From the NCBI RefSeq assembly GCF_900108015.1, contig NZ_FNVP01000008.1, positions 1 to 64,000 on the forward strand: a stretch of DNA of 64,000 nt, written 5' to 3'. Positions within the stretch are counted from its first letter, which is position 1. Every line of letters starts with the position of its first letter. Below, piece by piece: positions 1-6,974 of the stretch. The position numbers and the translations under genes are program-made. The notes under the pieces are model-generated. The model made no database searches, was not told the origin of the DNA, and saw nothing but the letters and a program-made list of their open reading frames with translations. This stretch comes from Flavobacterium urumqiense. GTDB taxonomy: Bacteria; Bacteroidota; Bacteroidia; Flavobacteriales; Flavobacteriaceae.

Positions 1-348
1 AGTGAATTGGTAAAACAAGCAACAATCGAATTACTACAGAACTGGAAACACTTTATAAATACAATAACTTCTGATAATGGAAAAGAGTTTGCGCAACATC
101 AAGAGATTAGTTTGGCACTTGAAATAGATTTTTTCTTTGCCAACCCTTACAGCCCTTGGGAACGTGGTGCAAATGAAAATCTAAATGGATTAATAAGACA
201 ATACATACCCAAATCATCATCATTTGATGAAATAACTCCAGAGAAAATTATAGAAATACAAGAGAAATTAAACAATAGACCAAGAAAAAGATTTAATTTT
301 GAAACACCTAATTATATGTTTAATCAAAAAGTTGCATTTATAACTTGA
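1..348 (+). CDS. IS30-family transposase, C-terminal part (cut by window start)
   Basis: The reading frame is open from base 1, so the gene begins outside the window; only the last 115 or so residues are visible. They contain the end of an integrase-like DDE core: SDNGKEFAQH carries an acidic catalytic residue, followed by FFANPYSPWERGANENLNGL, where the Glu of the GxNEN motif is the last DDE residue, and by NNRPRKRFNF. This block is typical of IS30-type transposases of Bacteroidota. The stop lies about 55 bases from the end of the neighbouring acetyltransferase gene, so the element end must fall between 349 and about 402; I could not identify its inverted repeat because the other end is not in the window. 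It appears intact as far as it can be seen. Confidence 0.88.
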   Translation, partial: SELVKQATIELLQNWKHFINTITSDNGKEFAQHQEISLALEIDFFFANPYSPWERGANENLNGLIRQYIPKSSSFDEITPEKIIEIQEKLNNRPRKRFNFETPNYMFNQKVAFIT

Positions 349-402
349 ATCCTGCAAATTAAAAGTAGTGCTTTTTCTAAAGTTGACTAAATTGTAAAAA
401 TT

Positions 403-918
403 TCAGAAAGAATTAGCTAGTATTTTCTCGTACGCTTTTCTGGAACTTCCTCTAAAATATACCTCGCCACAATACGTATAGCCTGAATTTTCAAAGATTT
501 TAATCATGGCTATATTGTCAAAATTGGTGTCTGCTTTTATGCTGTATATGTTGTTACTTAGCGCAAAATCTTCTATGTTTTTAATAATAATTTTAGCGAA
601 ACCTTTGCCCAAATATTTTTCAGAAATTGCTACGCGATGTATGACAACAAAATCATCATTCGTAAGCCAGTTTCCTTCAATTTCAGCATAAGCAGGTTCG
701 TCATTAATTAGTACTGCACTGTAACCGATGATTGTTTCTCCATTAACCAAAACAAATCCTTCTCCTTGTACAATATCTTTTTGTACAACTTCTGGATTAG
801 GATAACCGTCCTGCCATTGCTTACTGCCGTCTTCTTTTCTTCGTATGATTGCCTGTTGTAATATTTCCCATATTGGAGCTATCTCAGATAATTCCGCTTT
901 TCTAAAATGATAATTCAT
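403..918 (-). CDS. GNAT family N-acetyltransferase
   Basis: A 171-residue protein with the GNAT fold. The acetyl-CoA binding region is recognisable at about residues 92-105 (VIHRVAISEKYLGKGFAKII, a variant of the Q/RxxGxG/A loop), preceded by the beta strands GFVLVNGETIIGYSAVLI and followed by the C-terminal NFDNIAMIKIFENSGY block that is typical of the family. GNAT enzymes transfer an acetyl group from acetyl-CoA to an amine; the substrate cannot be predicted from sequence. It stands alone, with its 3' end abutting the IS30-type element and about 280 bases of repeat-bearing DNA upstream. The length is normal, so the neighbouring insertion has not obviously truncated it. Confidence 0.85.
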   Translation of the reverse strand: MNYHFRKAELSEIAPIWEILQQAIIRRKEDGSKQWQDGYPNPEVVQKDIVQGEGFVLVNGETIIGYSAVLINDEPAYAEIEGNWLTNDDFVVIHRVAISEKYLGKGFAKIIIKNIEDFALSNNIYSIKADTNFDNIAMIKIFENSGYTYCGEVYFRGSSRKAYEKILANSF

Positions 919-1123
919 TATTGTAATTTAAGTTTTTTGGGTTAATGAGTATGCTTTAAAAGTACAAAACAAACTTTAAATTTTGCCCAATCCATATTAT
1001 TGGATGAATTTATTTTTAGAAAATTAATTTTTGGAGCGTGATTTTGTTCTTATAACAGGTTCAGGAAATTGCCTTTTTTTCAATGTGTTTGTTTTGTATA
1101 ATTCCATTGCTGGCGCGAGTATC

Positions 1124-1176
1124 CCGCTCGTGCCTATTGCAAATTTATAGTAATTTCTGTTAGTGTTCACGAGCGG
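1124..1176. repeat. Inverted repeat with 9-bp arms, containing the first 38-bp dispersed repeat
   Basis: The arms CCGCTCGTG (1124-1132) and CACGAGCGG (1168-1176) are exact reverse complements around a 35-base loop. The right-hand part (1136-1173) recurs with about 34 of 38 matches at 1753-1790. The 919-1194 stretch otherwise holds no gene that I can see. This looks like a member of the short intergenic repeats often scattered in Flavobacterium genomes; I infer that from form only. Confidence 0.7.
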
Positions 1177-1194
1177 TACAGTTTTAAAACTAGT

Positions 1195-1712
1195 TTACAA
1201 ACAATAACTAGGGTATTCATTTCTTATCTCTTTTGAGACTTCCTCAATCAATTTGGCGCAGTTTAAAACGAATGTATCATCTACAACAATTAATGTAGAA
1301 ACTTCTGTGACATCACCTTCATCAAAGAAATTCTCTCCTGGCAATTAATCCTAAAGGGTAATAATTTATATTTTGAAACTAACGTATTATAACTCCTACC
1401 TTGTCCATGTTTAAGTACATTGATAGCACAAATAAAATTATCGAAACGATCATTGAGTTCAATTTTTCCAATTTTAATTAGTGTTTTTTTAGCCCCTTCG
1501 AATCCATTTCGACATGATAATCCATCTTGCAATATTGAATCAAATAATGAAAACATTCCGATAGCTAAGATTGCTTTTTGTAATTGAATCATTTGAAGAT
1601 TCTTAACTACAATGGTTGACACACTTGTTTCGAGTGATTCTATTATTTTGGAATTCAATGCATTCAATGTAAATGATGTGCCTCTATAAACTAATTCGTC
1701 ATAATTTTGCAT
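1195..1712 (-). pseudogene. Hypothetical protein gene with a frameshift near its 3' end
   Basis: From the ATG at 1712 a frame runs 140 residues and stops at 1290, but its last 15 or so residues look artificial. In a second frame the reading continues from about 1335 (GENFFDEGDVTEVSTLIVVD and on to EIRNEYPSYCL) to a stop at 1195-1197. Joining the two near the LP/PG position at about 1335-1350 gives one protein of roughly 171 residues with an acidic C-terminus, so a one-base indel (or a sequencing error) is likely. I recognise no family; the N-terminal part is helical and contains FEGAKKTLIKIGK and CAINVLKHGQGRSYN. The gene is flanked by two direct copies of a 38-bp repeat. Confidence 0.6.
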
Positions 1713-1752
1713 AGTATTAATGTTTTAACAACCTATAACTTTCTCATTAAAT

Positions 1753-1790
1753 ATTACAAATTTATAGTTGTTTTTGTTAGTGTTCACGAG
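1753..1790. repeat. Second copy of the 38-bp dispersed repeat
   Basis: This copy matches 1136-1173 in the same orientation with four differences, and shares the block GTTAGTGTTCACGAG exactly. Together the two copies bracket the frameshifted orphan gene. A weaker inverted relative (sharing GTTCACGA in reverse complement) is visible near 2484-2500. Confidence 0.65.
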
Positions 1791-1900
1791 TGGGACATTC
1801 ACGTTCTCGGGAGAAAATTCAGAGACATTTACGTAGCAATCGCGAGAAATTTATTTATTTACAAGGACACTTTGCGTAGCGGGGTAAACTTTTGGCCACG

Positions 1901-2326
1901 TTATTTATCCTTCGAATTATTTTTCATCTCTTCTAACATTCTTATTATTTTATCTAATTTATCTACTTCAATCGAATTCAACTTAATGGCCAAAGCTTCT
2001 ATTTCTAGTTTTGCATCTTTATTGGTTTGGTAATCAGATTGTGCTTGGGCTCTATCTCTATCATTTTGTCTATTTTGAGCCATCATGATTATAGGAGCAG
2101 CATAAGCAGCCTGTGTCGAAAAGAGAAGATTAAGTAAGATAAAAGGGTAAACATCCCAATGATGGGTATAGGCGACGAGGTTTAATCCCATCCATAATAT
2201 TACTAAAAATGTCTGAACAATAATAAATTTCCAAGATCCCATTCCGCTGGCTACTGAATCAGCTAAACGACTACCGAAGGTTAATTTTTCTTTATGTTTT
2301 TCATGCCAGTTTTTAGTAGTATTCAT
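1901..2326 (-). CDS. DUF1003 domain-containing membrane protein
   Basis: A 141-residue protein that matches the DUF1003 family: N-terminal LADSVASGMGSWKFIIVQT, two predicted membrane helices (about residues 32-52 and 60-80) joined by a short loop with HHWDVYPFILLNLLFSTQAA, then the conserved APIIMMAQNRQNDRDR motif that follows the second helix. The C-terminal 45 residues are charged and probably coiled coil (EIEALAIKLNSIEVDKLDKI). The biochemical role of this family is not established; the protein should sit in the inner membrane with its helical tail in the cytoplasm. It is transcribed alone; the downstream side is the repeat-rich accessory segment. Confidence 0.85.
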   Translation of the reverse strand: MNTTKNWHEKHKEKLTFGSRLADSVASGMGSWKFIIVQTFLVILWMGLNLVAYTHHWDVYPFILLNLLFSTQAAYAAPIIMMAQNRQNDRDRAQAQSDYQTNKDAKLEIEALAIKLNSIEVDKLDKIIRMLEEMKNNSKDK

Positions 2327-2528
2327 ATGATTTGGGGTAGTTTAATTTTAAATTTTATTGTTTGAAATGTCCGAAGTTACAAAAAATAGTAATTAAACAT
2401 TTTATTAGCAAAAAATTGCTACTGAAGTATCGAAGATGATGGTGAAATTACATTCCCTTGCAATAAATTTTCTTGACGTTGCGGTCGTGAACTGCGCTAA
2501 CGGTTGAAGTATATCAACGCGGTAGGGA

Positions 2529-2858
2529 TTATTTTAACCAATCTAAAAGTGTTCTAAGATATTTATCAACCCAAAAATAATGTGGGAGATCATTATTAAA
2601 ATGCTCTTTTCGAAGTAGATTTTTACTGAATAGATTTTGTATTGTATTTCTTTGCGCTAGCAATTCTGTTTGGTAAATGTATCTTAAGAAATGTTTATGT
2701 TTTTCTTTGGATTCAAAATCATCTTTGCTTAAAGCACATATTCTTGATTTTAAGTAAAGATATTCAGATCTATTAACTATTTTTTCAACATTATAAAGTT
2801 TCAGTGCTTCTAGCAAAAAAGATTCGATATCACTCATTAAACTTTCTCTTATCTTCAT
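2529..2858 (-). CDS. Hypothetical protein, 109 aa
   Basis: I do not recognise this protein. It is small, soluble-looking and rich in Leu, Lys and aromatic residues (ESFLLEALKLYNVEKIV, HKHFLRYIYQTELLAQR, NDLPHYFWVDKYLRTLLDW), with no signal peptide and no membrane segment. Codon use resembles its neighbours. It is flanked on both sides by non-coding DNA in the accessory patch and has no operon partner. The chosen ATG at 2858 is the first in frame; a Met seven codons later would also be possible. It may be a genuine orphan gene, but the evidence is only an uninterrupted frame of reasonable composition. Confidence 0.5.
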   Translation of the reverse strand: MKIRESLMSDIESFLLEALKLYNVEKIVNRSEYLYLKSRICALSKDDFESKEKHKHFLRYIYQTELLAQRNTIQNLFSKNLLRKEHFNNDLPHYFWVDKYLRTLLDWLK

Positions 2859-3097
2859 ATAATATTTTTAAACTAAATCTTTTATTTCACAAATATAAAA
2901 TCTATAGTTTGTTGTGTTACATTACTAAATTCTTCCGTTTTCTGTATGATTAACACCAACTCGCATATACCACATATAAAGTAGTTTCAATTCACTCTAT
3001 TGGTTTAGCTTTGTGCTATAAATAGTTTTTGCTATTGTAAATATATACTAAATTTATTACAAAATAGGTTAGGGCTTTATAAATTTTTCCCACAAAA

Positions 3098-3123
3098 AAA
3101 GCGATCCTTTTCAGGAACGCTTT
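3098..3123 (-). terminator. Rho-independent terminator downstream of purL
   Basis: AAAGCG and CGCTTT pair at the outside, with TCCT/AGGA inside across one A-A mismatch and a short loop. On the minus strand the hairpin lies 23 bases after the purL stop and is followed by a T run (complement of 3093-3100). Confidence 0.8.
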
Positions 3124-3145
3124 CAGTATAATTTAGCAAAAAATA

Positions 3146-6100
3146 TTATTTATCCATCCATTTTCTGGCGTTGACAAACGCTTCATGCCAAGGTGAAACT
3201 TCATCGTCTCTGTCTTTTGGGTAATGTGCCCAGTTCCATTGAAATGTAGAACGCTCAATGTGTGGCATCATCACCAAGTGGCGTCCTGTTTTGTCGCAAA
3301 GCATCGCAACATCAAAATGAGAGCCATTTGGATTAGCAGGATAGCCCTCATAGGCATATTTAGAAACAATATTATAATTTTCTTCGCCCATTGGTAAGTT
3401 GAATTTTCCTTCTCCGTGCGAAACCCAAACGCCTAATGTTGCACCAGCCAAACTGGACAACATCACCGAGTTGTTTTCCTGCACCGTAACCGAAGTAAAA
3501 ATACTTTCATGTTTTTGACTTTGGTTATGCAACATTTTTGCGTGTACTTCATGCTCCGGATTGATCACTTCGAGTTCCATGAACAATTGGCAGCCGTTAC
3601 AAATCCCCACTGACAACGTATCTTCACGCTTGAAGAAATTGTCTAAAGCGGTTTTTGCTTTTTCGTTGTATAAAAATGCTCCTGCCCAACCTTTGGCTGA
3701 ACCCAACACATCTGAATTAGAGAATCCTCCCACAGTACCAATAAACTGAATGTCTTCCAAAGTTTCACGCCCCGAAATCAAATCGGTCATGTGAACATCT
3801 TTTACATCAAAACCAGCCAAGTACATCGCATTTGCCATTTCACGCTCCGAATTACTTCCTTTCTCACGAATAATAGCCGCTTTTGGTCGTGGTTGAGAAG
3901 CGTCGATAAGTGGTTTTTTTCCTGTAAAATGGGCAGGAAAAGTGAAGTGTAATGCTTGGTTTTTATAATTGTCGAAACGCTGTTGTGCTGTTCCGTTTTT
4001 CGATTGTTTTTGGTCTAATAAAAACGAAGTTTTGAACCAAACATCTCTGTATTTTGCAATGTCTAATTTGCAAGGACCAAAGTCTAAAGTCGCTTCACTC
4101 GTTGCAGTTCCTAATTTGTAAAAACTAACCCCGTTTTGGTTTAACTTGCTTTCTAAAGTTGCATCGTTTTTAGCTTGAAAAACAATTCCGATATTCTCCG
4201 CAAAAAGATATTTGATAATATCTTTTTCCTCAAAAACAGAGAAATCTATTTTAGCTCCTAAATTCACATCAGCAAAACACATTTCCAATAAAGTCGTAAT
4301 CAAACCACCACTTCCAATATCGTGTCCAGCAAGAATGTTGCCTTCTAAGATTAATTCCTGAATGGTATTAAACGCTTTTTTGAAGAAAGCCGCATCTTTT
4401 ATCGTTGGCGTTTCGGTTCCAATTTTATTCAGAACTTGTGCAAACGATGAACCTCCTAATTTATATTCGTCTTGCGATAAATTGATATAATAAATAGAAC
4501 CGCCGTCTCTTTGTAAAACAGGTTCTACTACTTTTCTGATATCTGTACAGTTACCACCTGCCGAAATAATTACCGTTCCCGGCGCAATCACTTCGTCATT
4601 CGGGTATTTTTGCTTCATAGAAAGCGAATCTTTTCCTGTTGGAATATTGATTCCCAATTCAATCGCAAAATCAGAACAGGCTTCAACAGCAGCATACAAA
4701 CGAGCGTCTTCACCTTCATTTTTACATGCCCACATCCAATTAGCCGAAAGAGAAATTCCTCTCAGTCCGTCTTTTATTGGTGCCCAAACAATATTAGATA
4801 AGGATTCGGCAATCGCATTTCTGCTTCCAGCCACAGGATCAATCAACGCTGAAATAGGAGCGTGGCCTATTGAAGTCGCAATTCCTTCTTTTCCTAAATA
4901 ATCCAACGCCATCACACCACAATTGTTCAATGGTAATTGCAATGGTCCCGCACATTGTTGCTTGGCCACTTTTCCGCCTACACAACGATCGACTTTATTA
5001 GTCAACCAGTCTTTACAGGCAACCGCTTCTAGTTGAAGTACTTGCTCTAAATAAGTAGTGATGTTTTTTGTAGTATATTCTAAGCCGGCATAGTTGTATT
5101 CGATCGTTTTATCGGTCATTACTACTTTTGGAGAACTTCCAAAAAAGTCTTCCAAAGCAAAGTCCATTGGTTTAGCACCGGTAGTTTTTGATTCGAAAGT
5201 AAAACGATGATCGCCAGTCACTTCTCCCACCTGATACATTGGTGAACGTTCCCGATCGGCAATTTTTTGAAGTAAATCGATATTTTCTTTACCAATAACT
5301 AATCCCATTCTTTCCTGAGATTCGTTACCAATAATTTCTTTTGCAGAAAGCGTAGGATCACCCACAGGCAATTGGTCTAAATCAATCAAACCGCCTGTTT
5401 CTTCCACTAATTCTGAAAGACAGTTTAAGTGTCCTCCAGCACCGTGATCGTGAATGGAAACAATTGGATTATTATCACTTTCTACCAAACCACGAATCGC
5501 ATTGGCCGCACGTTTTTGCATTTCCGGGTTCGAACGTTGTATTGCATTCAATTCAATTCCGGAACCAAGAGCTCCTGTATCTGCAGAGGAAACCGCAGCT
5601 CCACCCATCCCGATTCTATAATTCTCACCACCCAAAATAACGATTTTGTCGCCTTCTTGTGGTTTGTGTTTTATCGCTTGATCTAATTTTCCGTACCCAA
5701 TTCCACCGGCTTGCATAATTACTTTATCGTAACCTAATTTTCTAGCCTTTGCTGAGCCTGTCGAAGCATTTTCTTGGTGTTCGAAAGTAAGTACAGAACC
5801 TGTAATCAAAGGCTGTCCAAATTTGTTTCCAAAATCAGAAGCTCCATTAGAGGCTTTAATTAAAATATCCATTGGCGTTTGATACAGCCATTTTCTTTCT
5901 GAAACCGAGTTTTCCCAAGATCTGTTTTCTTCCAAACGGGAATAGGAGGTCATGTATACTGCCGTTCCGGCTAATGGCAATGAACCTTGTCCACCAGCTA
6001 AACGGTCACGAATTTCTCCTCCTGAACCTGTTGCAGCTCCATTGAAAGGCTCTACGGTTGTTGGGAAATTATGTGTTTCTGCTTTTAATGAAATAACCGA

Positions 6101-6817
6101 ATCAAAATCTTTTGTTTCATAGAAATCTGGTTTGTCAGCGCTTTTTGGAGCAAACTGCTGCACACGTGGTCCTTTTACAAAAGCCACATTGTCTTTGTAA
6201 GCAGAAACAATATCGTTAGGGTTTTCTTGAGACGTTTTCTTAATCATTTTGAATAAAGAAGACTCTTTTTCTTCTCCGTCAATTATAAATTTGCCGTTAA
6301 AAATCTTGTGACGACAGTGTTCTGAATTGGCTTGTGAGAAACCAAAAATTTCAGAATCCGTTAGTTTTCGTCCTAATTTGATGGCTAAATTATCTAAATA
6401 ATCTACTTCATCAGGACTTAAAGACAATCCTTCTTTTTTATTGTAAGCTGCAATATCATCAATGTCTAAAATAGCTTCAGGAAGTATGTTGATAGTGAAA
6501 ATATCTTGATCTAGCTCGGTATATTTTTGCGAAAGCATGGGGTCAAAATCAGAGAAGTCCGCAGTAGCTTTGTGAAATTCTTCAATTCGAATGATTCCCG
6601 CAATGCCCATGTTTTGGGTGATTTCGACAGCATTTGTACTCCAAGGCGTAACCATAGCGGCCCGAGGACCAACAAAAAAATCCGTCAGTACGGATTTTTC
6701 TATTTTATTTGAGTCGGCAAAAAGCCAGTTTAATTTTGAAATGTCTTGAGCTGAAATTTCGTTTTGCGTCTGTACGGCAAAAACAGTTTTGCTTTGGTTT
6801 TCAAAGAAATGGATCAT
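3146..6817 (-). CDS. purL: Phosphoribosylformylglycinamidine synthase (large, single-chain PurL)
   Basis: This enzyme converts FGAR, glutamine and ATP to FGAM in step 4 of purine synthesis. The chain of about 1222 residues is the fused form: N-terminal PurS-like region, two AIRS-type synthetase halves (GSGGEIRDR, KFGQPLITGS, SIHDHGAGGHLN, PTGKDSLSM, GHDIGSGGL) and a C-terminal glutamine amidotransferase domain with the nucleophile Cys in SVGICNGCQLF (about residue 1073) and the His in MPHIERSTF. I set the start at the ATG at 6817 (MIHFFENQ), because the frame extends only ten more codons upstream through an improbable sequence and a promoter-like element overlaps nothing but that extension. 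It is a single-gene unit with its own terminator and a good Bacteroidota promoter. Confidence 0.97.
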   Translation of the reverse strand: MIHFFENQSKTVFAVQTQNEISAQDISKLNWLFADSNKIEKSVLTDFFVGPRAAMVTPWSTNAVEITQNMGIAGIIRIEEFHKATADFSDFDPMLSQKYTELDQDIFTINILPEAILDIDDIAAYNKKEGLSLSPDEVDYLDNLAIKLGRKLTDSEIFGFSQANSEHCRHKIFNGKFIIDGEEKESSLFKMIKKTSQENPNDIVSAYKDNVAFVKGPRVQQFAPKSADKPDFYETKDFDSVISLKAETHNFPTTVEPFNGAATGSGGEIRDRLAGGQGSLPLAGTAVYMTSYSRLEENRSWENSVSERKWLYQTPMDILIKASNGASDFGNKFGQPLITGSVLTFEHQENASTGSAKARKLGYDKVIMQAGGIGYGKLDQAIKHKPQEGDKIVILGGENYRIGMGGAAVSSADTGALGSGIELNAIQRSNPEMQKRAANAIRGLVESDNNPIVSIHDHGAGGHLNCLSELVEETGGLIDLDQLPVGDPTLSAKEIIGNESQERMGLVIGKENIDLLQKIADRERSPMYQVGEVTGDHRFTFESKTTGAKPMDFALEDFFGSSPKVVMTDKTIEYNYAGLEYTTKNITTYLEQVLQLEAVACKDWLTNKVDRCVGGKVAKQQCAGPLQLPLNNCGVMALDYLGKEGIATSIGHAPISALIDPVAGSRNAIAESLSNIVWAPIKDGLRGISLSANWMWACKNEGEDARLYAAVEACSDFAIELGINIPTGKDSLSMKQKYPNDEVIAPGTVIISAGGNCTDIRKVVEPVLQRDGGSIYYINLSQDEYKLGGSSFAQVLNKIGTETPTIKDAAFFKKAFNTIQELILEGNILAGHDIGSGGLITTLLEMCFADVNLGAKIDFSVFEEKDIIKYLFAENIGIVFQAKNDATLESKLNQNGVSFYKLGTATSEATLDFGPCKLDIAKYRDVWFKTSFLLDQKQSKNGTAQQRFDNYKNQALHFTFPAHFTGKKPLIDASQPRPKAAIIREKGSNSEREMANAMYLAGFDVKDVHMTDLISGRETLEDIQFIGTVGGFSNSDVLGSAKGWAGAFLYNEKAKTALDNFFKREDTLSVGICNGCQLFMELEVINPEHEVHAKMLHNQSQKHESIFTSVTVQENNSVMLSSLAGATLGVWVSHGEGKFNLPMGEENYNIVSKYAYEGYPANPNGSHFDVAMLCDKTGRHLVMMPHIERSTFQWNWAHYPKDRDDEVSPWHEAFVNARKWMDK

Positions 6818-6844
6818 TGTTATATAGTTTGTTGTATTGCGGTG

Positions 6845-6879
6845 CAAATTTAGTCAATTAAGATTAAATTTGGAACAAA
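6845..6879 (-). promoter_or_regulatory. Bacteroidota-type promoter of purL
   Basis: On the minus strand TTTG (6879-6876) is followed after 23 bases by TAAATTTG (6852-6845), a match to the TAnnTTTG -7 box of Bacteroidota. The predicted transcription start lies about 20 bases before the chosen purL ATG at 6817. Confidence 0.55.
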
Positions 6880-6881
6880 AA

Positions 6882-6949
6882 AAAGCGGCAATTTAGACTG
6901 CCCCCAAATAGTGTTTAACTTTTTGGGTGCAGTCTACTAATGCCGCTTT
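6882..6949. terminator. Long bidirectional terminator hairpin between the nuclease gene and purL
   Basis: AAAGCGGCA (6882-6890) pairs with TGCCGCTTT (6941-6949), and inside it TAGACTGC with GCAGTCTA and CCAAA with TTTGG. It lies just after the stop of the nuclease gene transcribed from the right, with A/T runs on both sides. Confidence 0.8.
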
Positions 6950-6974
6950 CTAATTATCGATTCTTTAACTAAAA

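Noticed and set aside
1707..2033. A 108-codon plus-strand frame opposite the DUF1003 gene
   Set aside because: It overlaps a clearly coding gene on the other strand and the repeat at 1753-1790; composition is not protein-like.
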